From Pseudoxanthomonas sp. (GTDB lineage: Bacteria; Pseudomonadota; Gammaproteobacteria; Xanthomonadales; Xanthomonadaceae): a stretch of DNA of 64,000 bases. The stretch lies in the NCBI RefSeq assembly GCF_035999195.1, contig NZ_DASYGY010000009.1, forward strand, positions 2,232,001 through 2,296,000. Reading direction: 5' to 3'. The stretch's first letter is position 1; the number at the start of each line of letters is the position of its first letter. Made by a program: the position numbers and the translations under genes. The notes under the pieces were generated by a model. It was given only the letters and a program-made list of their open reading frames with translations, was not told the DNA's origin and searched no databases. Positions 15,817 through 24,352 of this stretch are shown here, one piece after another.

Positions 15817-17403
15817 ATGGCCTCTGCCGAAGCATTGTGGCGCTGGCTGCGCCAGTGGCGACGCGAACACCTGCAGGTCGACCGGGTCGCGGTGCTGCGC
15901 AACGTCGACGAAGGGGGGCAGCTAGGCCCGCGCTATGCCTTCATGACCGTCATGGCCTGCGGCATCGCCACGCTGGGTCTGCTGCAGAACTCGGTGGCCG
16001 TCATCATCGGCGCGATGCTGATCTCCCCGCTGATGGGGCCGATCGTCGAACTGGGCATGTCGCTGGCCACGTTCGATTTCCGCAGCCTGCGCGAGTCGCT
16101 GAAGACGCTCGCGGTGGGAACCGCGGTCGCCCTGATCACCGCGACCGCGATCGTGCTGGTCTCACCGCTGCAGGAAGCCACGCCGGAAATCCTGGCACGC
16201 ACCGAGCCGACCCTGTTCGACCTGCTCGTCGCGGTGTTTTCCGGATTGGCCGGCGCCTACGCCACCATCACCCGCAAGGGCGAGACCATCGTCGGCGTCG
16301 CCATCGCGACTGCGCTGATGCCCCCGCTGGCCGTGGTCGGCTTCGGCATCGCCACCCTCAACGCCAGCATCGCCGGTGGCGCGCTGTTCCTGTTCATGAC
16401 CAACCTGCTGGCGATCGCGCTGTCGGTCACCATCATGGCGCGCTGGTACAACTTCGGGGGGGCCGATTCACCCAAGCAGACCGCATGGCAGGCCGCCATG
16501 ATCGTGGGGACCTTCCTGCTGCTGTCGATCCCGCTGGGACTGGCGCTGCGCGACATCGCGGCGCGCGGTGTGGCCGACCGCACCATCCGCAACGCCATGG
16601 ACGAAGCCGCCCGCGACCACGGCGGACAGCTCACCACATTGCGCGTGGAACGCAACGACGACGTGCTCCGCGTCGACGCGGTGATGCTCCTGCCGCAGCA
16701 CCTGCCGCAGCTGGACCGGCAACTCGAACGCAAGCTCGAATCCGTCCTCGCCAAGCCGGTCGAGGTGTCCCTGCGCGAACTGCTGACCGCCGACGAGACG
16801 GCGCTGGCGAACGAGCAGGCATCGCTCGCCCAGCTGCGCGAAAGCGTGATGCGCCTGCAGAGCGTGGCCGAGCGCGATGCGGCCCAGCGCAGTGCCGGCA
16901 CCCGCGCGAGCGAAGCGATGCATCAGCGCGTGCTGGCGCATTTCGGGCAGCTGGAAATCCTGGAAGGCGGGCAACGGGCGCGCTGGCAGCTCAACGGCAC
17001 GGCAGGACTCGATATCGTCGAGGCTCGGCGCCTGGAACAGGCGCTGGCGACCGACGACCCCGGCGCCCTGCAGGTGCAGGTGGTGCCGGCGCTGCAGGCG
17101 CTGCCGCCGGTGGCCTTCGGCGACGACCAGTCGGCGCTGGATGCGGCGGGCACCGCACAGGTGGAGGCGATCGCGTGGGCACTCCGGCGCTGGGGCGTGA
17201 ACCAGTTGTCCGTCGACGGATACGCCGGCAACGACGCCACCCTGGCGCTCGCACGCGCCGAAAGCGTCGTCGCCGCGCTCGACAGACAGGGGATCCGCGG
17301 GGCCACGGCGCGGGCGGTGCCGGGCACCGATGCACGAAGCGTCGCCGCCGCCGAGGGTGCGACGGTGTTGCGCGAAGCCCGCATCCGGCTCGGGTCGCCC
17401 TAG
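15817..17403 (+). CDS. DUF389 membrane protein with OmpA-like C-terminal domain
   Basis: A 528-residue inner-membrane protein. Residues about 35-250 hold six or so transmembrane helices with DUF389 motifs (NSVAVIIGAMLISPLMGPIV, IVGVAIATALMPPLAVVGFG). A long, coiled-coil-containing soluble region follows (about 255-400). The last 100 residues resemble an OmpA/MotB peptidoglycan-binding domain: a PPVAFGDDQSALDAAG entry, LSVDGYAGND, and the conserved Arg in ALARAESVVAALDRQGI. DUF389 proteins have no proven function. The ATG at 15817 is 8 bases after GGAG; a GTG three bases earlier is possible. Single gene. Confidence 0.78.
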   Translation: MASAEALWRWLRQWRREHLQVDRVAVLRNVDEGGQLGPRYAFMTVMACGIATLGLLQNSVAVIIGAMLISPLMGPIVELGMSLATFDFRSLRESLKTLAVGTAVALITATAIVLVSPLQEATPEILARTEPTLFDLLVAVFSGLAGAYATITRKGETIVGVAIATALMPPLAVVGFGIATLNASIAGGALFLFMTNLLAIALSVTIMARWYNFGGADSPKQTAWQAAMIVGTFLLLSIPLGLALRDIAARGVADRTIRNAMDEAARDHGGQLTTLRVERNDDVLRVDAVMLLPQHLPQLDRQLERKLESVLAKPVEVSLRELLTADETALANEQASLAQLRESVMRLQSVAERDAAQRSAGTRASEAMHQRVLAHFGQLEILEGGQRARWQLNGTAGLDIVEARRLEQALATDDPGALQVQVVPALQALPPVAFGDDQSALDAAGTAQVEAIAWALRRWGVNQLSVDGYAGNDATLALARAESVVAALDRQGIRGATARAVPGTDARSVAAAEGATVLREARIRLGSP

Positions 17404-17445
17404 CGGCGCGTATGGCGCGCCGTGCGCGTCGCGGCAGGCGCGCAT

Positions 17446-17464
17446 GTTGACGAAGACCGTCAAC
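17446..17464. promoter_or_regulatory. Candidate operator upstream of acnD
   Basis: GTTGACG-AAGAC-CGTCAAC, a perfect 7+7 dyad with a 5-base spacer, 121 bases before the acnD ATG. It is a plausible site for a dimeric regulator of the methylcitrate genes. A weak -10 (CATAAT, 17525-17530) lies downstream. Nothing else is seen in the 181-base gap. Confidence 0.4.
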
Positions 17465-17584
17465 CGGTCGGGGAAATACGCGGCCATGTCCGGCACGCGG
17501 GCGGGCGGGCGCGCATGCGGCGCGCATAATGGCCGTCATCGCGCGCATCGGGCCGCGCGACCTGTTCACCGCTGACGGCACGCC

Positions 17585-20200
17585 ATGAATACCGACTACC
17601 GCATTCCGCTCCCGGGCACGAAGCTCGACTACTACGACGCGCGCGCCGCGGTCGACGCCGTCCAGGCCGGCGCCTGGGCCACGCTGCCGTACACGGCGCG
17701 TGTCCACGCCGAGAACATCGTCCGCCGTGCCGATCCGGCGCGCCGCGACGATTACCTGCGCCAGCTGGTCGAGCGCCGGCGCGACCTGGACTTCCCGTGG
17801 TTTCCGGCGCGCGTGGTCTGCCACGACATCCTCGGCCAGACCGCTCTGGTGGATCTGGCCGGCCTGCGCGATGCCATCGCCGACCAGGGCGGCGATCCGG
17901 CGCAGGTGAACCCGGTGGTGCCGGTACAGCTGATCGTCGACCACTCGCTGGCCGTGGAGTGCGGCGGCTACGACCCGGACGCGTTCGCGAAGAACCGCGC
18001 CATCGAGGACCGCCGCAACGAGGACCGGTTCCATTTCATCGACTGGACCAAGCAGGCGTTCAAGAACGTCGACGTGATTCCGCCGGGCAACGGGATCATG
18101 CACCAGATCAACCTGGAGAAGATGTCGCCGGTCGTGTACGTCCAGGACGGCGTGGCCTTCCCCGACACCTGCGTGGGCACCGACAGCCACACGCCGCATG
18201 TGGACGCGCTGGGCGTCATCGCCGTCGGCGTGGGCGGGCTGGAAGCGGAGAACGTGATGCTCGGCCGCGCGTCGTGGATGCGCACGCCGGACATCGTCGG
18301 CGTCGAACTCAGCGGCCGGCCGCAGCCCGGCATCACCGCCACCGACGTGGTGCTGGCGCTGACCGAGTTCCTGCGCCAGTCGAAGGTGGTCGGCGCCTAT
18401 CTCGAATTCCGCGGCGAAGGGGCGGCGGCACTGACCATCGGCGACCGCGCGACGATCTCCAACATGGCGCCGGAGTACGGCGCCACCGCGGCGATGTTCT
18501 TCATCGACGACAACACGCTGGACTACCTGCGCCTGACCGGCCGCAGCGACGAACAGGTCGCGCTGGTCGAAACCTATGCGAAGACCGCCGGCCTGTGGGC
18601 CGATGACCTGCAGACCGCACAGTACGAACGCACCCTGCACTTCGACCTGTCCACCGTCGTGCGCAACATGGCCGGCCCGTCGAATCCGCACAAGCGCCTG
18701 CCGACCAGCGCGCTGGCCGAGCACGGCATCGCCGACGAGACCAAGCTGGCCTCGGGCCGGGCGGAGGAAGCGCAGGGCCTGATGCCGGACGGCGCGGTGA
18801 TCATCGCCGCCATCACCTCGTGCACCAACACCAGCAATCCGCGCAACGTCATCGCCGCCGCGCTGCTCGCACGCAACGCCAACGCGAAGGGGCTGGTGCG
18901 CAAGCCCTGGGTGAAGTCGTCGCTGGCGCCGGGTTCCAAAGCCGTGCAGCTGTATCTGGAAGAATCCGGCCTGCTGCCCGAGCTGGAGAAGCTGGGCTTC
19001 GGCATCGTCGCCTTCGCCTGCACCACCTGCAACGGCATGAGCGGTGGGCTGGATCCGAAGATCCAGCAGGAGATCATCGACCGCGACCTGTACGCGACCG
19101 CCGTGCTGTCGGGCAACCGCAACTTCGACGGCCGCATCCATCCGTATGCGAAGCAGGCCTTCCTGGCATCGCCGCCGCTGGTGATCGCCTATGCGATCGC
19201 CGGCACCGTGCGCTTCGACATCGAGAAGGACGCGCTGGGCCTCGATGCCGACGGCACCCCCGTCACGCTCAAGGATATCTGGCCGAGCGACGAGGAGATC
19301 GACGCCATCGTCAAGGCCAGCGTCAAGCCGGCGCAGTTCCGCAAGGTCTACGAGCCGATGTTCAACGTGCGCGTCGAGCACGGCGGCCGCGTGGACCCGT
19401 TGTACGCCTGGCGTCCGCAGAGCACCTACATCCGCCGTCCGCCGTACTGGGAAGGCGCGCTGGCGGGCGAACGCACGCTGCGCGGCATGCGGCCGCTGGC
19501 GGTGCTGGGCGACAACATCACCACGGACCACCTGTCGCCGTCCAACGCGATCCTCGCGTCGAGTGCGGCGGGCGAGTATCTGGCGAAGATGGGCCTGCCG
19601 GAAGAGGACTTCAATTCCTATGCCACGCACCGCGGTGACCATCTGACCGCGCAGCGTGCGACCTTCGCGAATCCGCAGCTCGTCAACGAGATGGCGGTGG
19701 TCGATGGCGAAGTGAAGAAGGGCTCGCTGGCACGGATCGAACCGGACGGGCAGGTGGTGCGCATGTGGGAAGCCATCGAGACCTACATGGACCGCAAGCA
19801 GCCGCTGGTCATCATCGCCGGCGCCGACTACGGGCAGGGCAGTTCGCGCGACTGGGCGGCGAAGGGCGTGCGGCTGGCCGGCGTGGAAGCGATCGTGGCG
19901 GAAGGCTTCGAGCGCATCCACCGCACCAACCTGATCGGCATGGGCGTGCTGCCGCTGGAGTTCAAGGCCGGCGAGACGCGCAAGACCTACGGCATCGATG
20001 GCACCGAGACCTTCGACGTGGTGGGTGTGCGCAAGCCGCGCGCCGACCTGACGCTGGTGATCCACCGCGCGAACGGCGAGACCGTGCAGGTGCCGGTAAC
20101 CTGCCGGCTGGACTCGGACGAGGAAGTGTCGATCTACGAGGCGGGCGGAGTGCTGCAGCGGTTCGCGCAGGATTTCCTGGACGCGTCGAAAGCGGCCTGA
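17585..20200 (+). CDS. acnD: Fe/S-dependent 2-methylcitrate dehydratase AcnD
   Basis: An 871-residue aconitase-superfamily enzyme. It dehydrates 2-methylcitrate in the methylcitrate cycle for propionyl-CoA disposal. The three cluster-binding cysteines are in TSCTNTSNP and CTTCNGMSGG, and the swivel domain has the YGQGSSRDWAAKG substrate loop. I call it AcnD rather than AcnA because of the family-specific N-terminus (YRIPLPGTKLDYYDARAAV), its length, and prpF 1 kb downstream, the obligatory partner. prpB, prpC and a prp regulator are not in the window. Probably co-transcribed with the SRPBCC gene 43 bases downstream. Confidence 0.95.
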   Translation: MNTDYRIPLPGTKLDYYDARAAVDAVQAGAWATLPYTARVHAENIVRRADPARRDDYLRQLVERRRDLDFPWFPARVVCHDILGQTALVDLAGLRDAIADQGGDPAQVNPVVPVQLIVDHSLAVECGGYDPDAFAKNRAIEDRRNEDRFHFIDWTKQAFKNVDVIPPGNGIMHQINLEKMSPVVYVQDGVAFPDTCVGTDSHTPHVDALGVIAVGVGGLEAENVMLGRASWMRTPDIVGVELSGRPQPGITATDVVLALTEFLRQSKVVGAYLEFRGEGAAALTIGDRATISNMAPEYGATAAMFFIDDNTLDYLRLTGRSDEQVALVETYAKTAGLWADDLQTAQYERTLHFDLSTVVRNMAGPSNPHKRLPTSALAEHGIADETKLASGRAEEAQGLMPDGAVIIAAITSCTNTSNPRNVIAAALLARNANAKGLVRKPWVKSSLAPGSKAVQLYLEESGLLPELEKLGFGIVAFACTTCNGMSGGLDPKIQQEIIDRDLYATAVLSGNRNFDGRIHPYAKQAFLASPPLVIAYAIAGTVRFDIEKDALGLDADGTPVTLKDIWPSDEEIDAIVKASVKPAQFRKVYEPMFNVRVEHGGRVDPLYAWRPQSTYIRRPPYWEGALAGERTLRGMRPLAVLGDNITTDHLSPSNAILASSAAGEYLAKMGLPEEDFNSYATHRGDHLTAQRATFANPQLVNEMAVVDGEVKKGSLARIEPDGQVVRMWEAIETYMDRKQPLVIIAGADYGQGSSRDWAAKGVRLAGVEAIVAEGFERIHRTNLIGMGVLPLEFKAGETRKTYGIDGTETFDVVGVRKPRADLTLVIHRANGETVQVPVTCRLDSDEEVSIYEAGGVLQRFAQDFLDASKAA

Positions 20201-20243
20201 CCCGTTCGTCGCATCGGCACACCCACCGCACAGGAAACCGACC

Positions 20244-20708
20244 ATGTCCGACAACGCCACCCCCGGTACCGTCCGCCTGCACCGCGTGCTGCGCGCGCCG
20301 CCGTCGCGCGTCTACCGCGCCTTCCTCGATCCGGACGCGATGGTGAAGTGGCTGCCGCCGCACGGCTTCACCGGCAAGGTCCATTCGATGGATGCGCGCG
20401 TGGGCGGCGGCTACACGATGTCGTTCACTAATTTCGCAACCGGGTCCAGCCACTCGTTCGGCGGCACCTACGTGGAACTGGTCGAGAACGAGCTGCTGCG
20501 CTACACCGACCAGTTCGACAATCCCGGCCTTCCGGGCCAGATGCAGGTCACGGTGATGCTGAAGCAGAGCGTCGTCGGCACCGAACTGAACGTCGTACAG
20601 GAAGGCATTCCCGCCGCGATCCCGGTCGACTTCTGCTACCAGGGCTGGCAGGAATCGCTGGAACTGCTGGCGAAGCTGGTGGAGCCGGAGATTCCCGACG
20701 GCACGTGA
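20244..20708 (+). CDS. SRPBCC-family (AHSA1-like) protein
   Basis: A 154-residue START/SRPBCC-fold protein: VRLHRVLRAPPSRVYRAFLD, a WLPPHGFTG segment, GGGYTMSFTNFATG and the C-terminal helix YQGWQESLELLAKLVEPE. Such proteins bind hydrophobic ligands or act as co-chaperones of unknown role. A CAGGAAA ribosome-binding site precedes the ATG. It lies between acnD and prpF, and the 43-base gap to acnD suggests co-transcription, but no metabolic role in propionate use can be claimed. Confidence 0.82.
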   Translation: MSDNATPGTVRLHRVLRAPPSRVYRAFLDPDAMVKWLPPHGFTGKVHSMDARVGGGYTMSFTNFATGSSHSFGGTYVELVENELLRYTDQFDNPGLPGQMQVTVMLKQSVVGTELNVVQEGIPAAIPVDFCYQGWQESLELLAKLVEPEIPDGT

Positions 20709-20746
20709 TGATGTCTATGCTCCTTTCCATGCATACGGACATTGCG

Positions 20747-20790
20747 AGCCCCTCTCCCCTCGCGGAAGAGGGGTTGGGGAGAGGGGGCAC
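20747..20790. repeat. GC-rich palindromic repeat, left flank of the DUF559 gene
   Basis: Built from AGCCCCTCTCCC and its inverted partners, ending TTGGGGAGAGGGGG. An inverted copy is at 21122-21167, and a near-identical copy in the same orientation lies inside hrpB (60711-60752). Its final GAGAGGGGG is placed as the ribosome-binding site of the DUF559 gene. Confidence 0.82.
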
Positions 20791-20791
20791 C

Positions 20792-21178
20792 ATGGAATCA
20801 AGGACGTTCGCCAAGCAACTTCGCCGCAACATGACAGACGCCGAGCATCGGCTCTGGAAGCATCTGCGAGCGCATCGACTCGATGGGCAGAAGTTCCGCC
20901 GGCAGCAGCCGATCGGTCCTTACATCGTCGATTTCGTGCATTTCGGAGCACGAGTGATCGTCGAGGCCGACGGCGGACAACACGTTCAGTCTTCCCATGA
21001 CACGACACGCGATGCCTGGCTGATACAGCAGGGATTCCGCGTCCTTCGGTTCTGGAACGACGACATACTCCTGCGCACCGATGCCGTGCTCGAATCCATT
21101 TGGAAGGCGCTGCGCGAAGGAGCGCCCTCTCCCCCGACCCCTCTCCCGCAAGGGGAGAGGGGTGAACAGCCCAACTGA
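20792..21178 (+). CDS. DUF559-domain predicted endonuclease
   Basis: A 128-residue protein of the DUF559 family, related to very-short-patch-repair (Vsr) endonucleases. Family motifs are RTFAKQLRRNMTDAEHRLWKHL, the RRQQPIGPYIVDF catalytic core with an essential-looking Asp, VIVEADGGQH, and FRVLRFWNDDIL. No biochemical role is proven. The gene is bracketed by inverted copies of a GC-rich palindrome: the left copy supplies its ribosome-binding site, and the right copy encodes its last 15 or so residues (SPPTPLPQGERGEQPN). It interrupts the acnD-SRPBCC-prpF operon, keeps the same direction, and ends 13 bases before prpF. It looks like a cargo gene of a small mobile unit. Confidence 0.85.
   Translation: MESRTFAKQLRRNMTDAEHRLWKHLRAHRLDGQKFRRQQPIGPYIVDFVHFGARVIVEADGGQHVQSSHDTTRDAWLIQQGFRVLRFWNDDILLRTDAVLESIWKALREGAPSPPTPLPQGERGEQPN
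21122..21167. repeat. GC-rich palindromic repeat, right flank of the DUF559 gene
   Basis: Inverted relative to 20747-20790 (CCCTCTCCCCCGACCCCTCT ... GGGGAGAGGGG). It is translated as the C-terminal end of the DUF559 protein. Confidence 0.82.
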
Positions 21179-21191
21179 CTGAGTTCCCGAT

Positions 21192-22385
21192 ATGTCCCAC
21201 GTCCCCCAGATCCGCATTCCCGCCACCTACCTGCGCGGCGGCACGTCGAAGGGCGTGTTCTTCCGCCTGCAGGACCTGCCCAAACGCGCGCAGGTGCCGG
21301 GACGGGCGCGCGATGCGCTGCTGTGCCGCGTGATCGGTTCGCCCGATCCATACGGCAAGCACACCGATGGCATGGGCGGGGCGACGTCGAGCACCAGCAA
21401 GGTCGTCATCATTTCGCCGAGCTCGCAGCCGGGACACGACGTGGACTACCTCTATGGCCAGGTGCCGATCGACCAGGCCTTCATCGACTGGAGCGGCAAC
21501 TGCGGCAACCTGTCGTCGGCGGTCGGGCCGTTCGCCATCGCCAACGGCTTCATCGACAGGGCACGCATCCCCGAGAACGGCATGGTGACGGTGCGCATCT
21601 GGCAGGCCAATATCGGCAAGACCATCGTCGCCCATGTGCCGGTGACCGGTGGCGAGGTCCAGGAAACCGGCGACTTCGAACTGGATGGCGTGACCTTCCC
21701 TGCCGCAGAAGTGCAGCTGGAGTTCATCGATCCCGCCGACGAGGGCGATGGCGACGGCGGTGGCGCGATGTTTCCCACCGGGAATCTCGTCGACGACCTC
21801 GAGGTGCCCGGCATGGGCGTGTTCAAGGCGACGATGATCAACGCCGGCGTGCCGATGGTGTTCGTCGACGCGGCGGCGCTGGGTTACGACGGCACCGAGC
21901 TGCAGGGCGCGATCAACGAGGACAAGGCCGCACTGGCGAAGCTCGAGGCGATCCGCACGCACGGCGCGATACGGATGGGGCTCGTCGACAGCGTGGAGGC
22001 CGCGGCGAAGCGTCCGCTGACGCCGAAGGTCGCGTTCATTGCACCACCGAAGGATTACGTGTCGTCGAGCGGCAAGCCTGTGAAGGCAGGCGACATCGAC
22101 CTGCTGGCACGCGCGATGTCGATGGGCAAGCTGCACCACGCGATGATGGGCACGGCATCGGTGGCCATCGCGACCGCCGCCGCCGTGCCGGGCACCGTGG
22201 TCAATGTCGCGGCCGGTGGCGGCACGCGCGAGGTGCTGGTGTTCGGGCATCCGTCCGGCACCCTGCGCGTCGGTGCGGACGTCAAACAGGTCGACGGCAG
22301 GTGGGTGGTGACGAAGGCGGTGATGAGCCGCAGCGCGCGCGTGTTGATGGAAGGCACGGTGCGTATCCCCGGCGACGCGTTCTAG
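21192..22385 (+). CDS. prpF: 2-methylaconitate isomerase, AcnD accessory protein PrpF
   Basis: A 397-residue diaminopimelate-epimerase-like protein that isomerises the methylaconitate made by AcnD so that the methylcitrate cycle can continue. Signatures are the N-terminal IPATYLRGGTSKGVFF, GMGGATSSTSKVVII, WSGNCGNLSSAVGPFA (cysteine region) and a late HHAMMGTASVAIATAAAVPG block. PrpF is required when AcnD replaces PrpD, so finding both supports the acnD call. It starts 13 bases after the DUF559 gene; expression must cross that insertion or start from within it. Confidence 0.95.
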   Translation: MSHVPQIRIPATYLRGGTSKGVFFRLQDLPKRAQVPGRARDALLCRVIGSPDPYGKHTDGMGGATSSTSKVVIISPSSQPGHDVDYLYGQVPIDQAFIDWSGNCGNLSSAVGPFAIANGFIDRARIPENGMVTVRIWQANIGKTIVAHVPVTGGEVQETGDFELDGVTFPAAEVQLEFIDPADEGDGDGGGAMFPTGNLVDDLEVPGMGVFKATMINAGVPMVFVDAAALGYDGTELQGAINEDKAALAKLEAIRTHGAIRMGLVDSVEAAAKRPLTPKVAFIAPPKDYVSSSGKPVKAGDIDLLARAMSMGKLHHAMMGTASVAIATAAAVPGTVVNVAAGGGTREVLVFGHPSGTLRVGADVKQVDGRWVVTKAVMSRSARVLMEGTVRIPGDAF

Positions 22386-22462
22386 GCCCAGGCGACCTGC
22401 CGGAAGTCACCACTTTCGCCCGGACCATTGCCTCGGCCGCGTCCGCGCGACAGCATGGGCGC

Positions 22463-23569
22463 ATGCGGATGGCCCTGACCCGACTTCGCGAACCCATGAC
22501 GCTCGCCGGCGTGTTCACGCTCGCGGCCGTCGCCCTGGGACTGCGCTTCATGCCCGCCGACGTCCTTCCGCTCGGCGTGGCGGCGTGGGCGGGCTACGCC
22601 GCCGCGTTCCTGTTCCTCGCCACCGGACCGGAAGCATGGCGCCCCGCCAAGCTGGCCTCGTTGTGCGTGATGGCGCTGCTGGCGCTGTCCCTGGCCGCGC
22701 TGACGCCGCGCATCGGCACGGCCCAGGTGTTGCTGGTCATCTGGGTGGCGTGCGCGGTGAACCTGCTGGCGCCACGCGGGGTGATCGGCGCGACGCTGGT
22801 GTTGAACGTGGCGTTCTATCTGCTCATGGCGAAGCACGACTTCGGCGCACCGCTGACGGTGACGCTCATCAACATGGGCTTCCAGGCGCTGGCCGGCCTG
22901 TGCGTGCATTACGCCCGCCGCGCCGAGGAGTCCCGCGACGCGCTGGCCCGCGTCAATGCGGACCTGCTGGCCACGCGCGCCCTGCTGGCCGACAGCGCGC
23001 GCGATGCCGAACGGCTGCGCGTGGCGCGCGAACTGCACGATGTCGCGGGCCACAAGCTCACCGCGATGAAGATCAACCTGCGTGCGCTGGCCGGCGACCC
23101 GGCGTTGGCGGGACGCGAGGAAGTGCGCATCGCGCAGCAGCTTTCCACCGAGCTGCTGGACGACATCCGCAACGTGGTGCAGGCGATGCGCGACTCGCGC
23201 GGGCTGGACCTGCAGACCGCGATCCGGGCGCTGGCGGCGCCGCTGCCCAGGCCTGTGCTGGATCTGCGGATCGCCGACGGCGTGCGGATTTCCGACCCCG
23301 CCATCGCCGAATCGCTGCTGCGCATCGTGCAGGAATGCCTCACCAACGCTGCACGCCATGCGAATGCGGACACGCTGACGGTGTCGCTGAAAAACGAGGA
23401 CGCCGGGATGCACCTGCACATAGAAGACGACGGCAGGCTCAAGGGCCGCATACACGAAGGCAACGGCCTGTCGGGCATCCGCGAGCGCGTCGCCGCACTC
23501 GGCGGCGACATGCAGCTGGGCAGCACCGCGGGCGGCGGCCTGTTCGTGGACGTGAGGCTGCCGGCATGA
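22463..23569 (+). CDS. NarL-type sensor histidine kinase (HPK7)
   Basis: A 368-residue kinase. Residues about 10-150 contain five or six hydrophobic helices with little outside the membrane, so it may sense an intramembrane signal. A HisKA_3 dimerisation domain follows with the phospho-acceptor His192 in ELHDVAGHKLTAMKINL, then a HATPase domain (IVQECLTNAARHANADTL, GNGLSGIRERVAALGGDM). The stop overlaps the start of the response regulator by 4 bases (ATGA), so the two form a pair. The stimulus is unknown. ATG 22463 is chosen; ATG 22469 is also possible. Confidence 0.9.
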   Translation: MRMALTRLREPMTLAGVFTLAAVALGLRFMPADVLPLGVAAWAGYAAAFLFLATGPEAWRPAKLASLCVMALLALSLAALTPRIGTAQVLLVIWVACAVNLLAPRGVIGATLVLNVAFYLLMAKHDFGAPLTVTLINMGFQALAGLCVHYARRAEESRDALARVNADLLATRALLADSARDAERLRVARELHDVAGHKLTAMKINLRALAGDPALAGREEVRIAQQLSTELLDDIRNVVQAMRDSRGLDLQTAIRALAAPLPRPVLDLRIADGVRISDPAIAESLLRIVQECLTNAARHANADTLTVSLKNEDAGMHLHIEDDGRLKGRIHEGNGLSGIRERVAALGGDMQLGSTAGGGLFVDVRLPA

Positions 23570-24195
23570 CGGTACGTGTTGCCCTGGCGGATGACCAGGC
23601 ACTGGTCCGCGCGGGCCTGCGGGCGCTGTTGAAGGCCCAGCAGGTGGAGGTGGTGTTCGAGGCGAACGACGGCGCCGATCTGCTGGAGAAGCTGCAAACG
23701 CAACCGGTCGACGTGGTGCTGAGCGACATCCGCATGCCGGGCGTGGACGGCATCGATGCATTGATCAGGCTGCGCGAACGCGGCGACCGCACGCCGGTGC
23801 TGCTGCTGACCACGTTCGACGACAGCGACCTGTTGCTGCGCGCCACCGAGGCGGGTGCGCAGGGTTTCCTGCTGAAGGACGCCGCGCCGGAAGACCTGCA
23901 CGACGCCATCCGGCGGGTCGCCGGCGGCGACACGCTGCTGCAACCGGTCAGCACGGATCCGGTACGCGCGCGCTACCGTTTCCACGACGAAGCGCCGCCG
24001 ACGGATACCTTCAGCGAGCGCGAGGTCGCCATCCTGCGCCTGCTCGCCGGCGGCTATTCCAACAAGGAGATCGCGCGCACGCTGTTCCTGGCCGAAGGCA
24101 CGGTGAAGAACTACGTCTCCACCATCCTCGACAAGCTCGGCACCCGCGACCGTACCCGCGCCGTACTGAAGGCGATCACCCTGCGGATCATCTGA
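23566..24195 (+). CDS. NarL/LuxR-family response regulator
   Basis: A 209-residue two-domain regulator. The receiver domain has the acidic pair in ALADDQALV, the phosphorylation site Asp54 in VVLSDIRMPG, and the conserved Lys in FLLKDAAPEDL. The C-terminal LuxR-type helix-turn-helix reads TFSEREVAILRLLAGGYSNK and GTVKNYVSTILDKLGTRDRT. It overlaps and is translated with the upstream kinase. No obvious target gene in the vicinity; it may control its own operon. Confidence 0.93.
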   Translation: MTVRVALADDQALVRAGLRALLKAQQVEVVFEANDGADLLEKLQTQPVDVVLSDIRMPGVDGIDALIRLRERGDRTPVLLLTTFDDSDLLLRATEAGAQGFLLKDAAPEDLHDAIRRVAGGDTLLQPVSTDPVRARYRFHDEAPPTDTFSEREVAILRLLAGGYSNKEIARTLFLAEGTVKNYVSTILDKLGTRDRTRAVLKAITLRII

Positions 24196-24208
24196 GCCTG
24201 TGCGCGTT

Positions 24209-24341
24209 TGTAGGAGCGACGTGAGTCGCGACCGGACGCCTCGCCTGGTCGGAGCCCGTACCACGTGATCGATTCATCTGCGCGAGGCATCGGGCGTCAA
24301 GGCAGGTTGGTTCCGCGGTCGCGACTCACGTCGCTCCTACA
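24209..24341. repeat. REPIN-like inverted repeat pair, family A, copy 3
   Basis: TGTAGGAGCGACGTGAGTCG at 24209 and its exact inverted copy ending 24341, about 83 bases apart, in the 3'-3' gap between the response regulator and the DUF4010 gene. Confidence 0.9.
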
Positions 24342-24352
24342 GACGCGCCAGG

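Noticed and set aside
17585..20200. Assignment as TCA-cycle aconitase AcnA
   Set aside because: The N-terminus, length and the presence of prpF in the same operon point to AcnD.
16991..20260. A 1,089-codon open frame antisense to acnD
   Set aside because: GC-rich DNA gives long open frames opposite real genes; its translation is rich in Arg, His, Gln and Ala with no motif, while the other strand encodes all aconitase motifs.
20747..21167. The repeat-bracketed unit as a CRISPR array or classical insertion sequence
   Set aside because: Only two inverted repeats, no regular spacers, no transposase and no clear target duplication.
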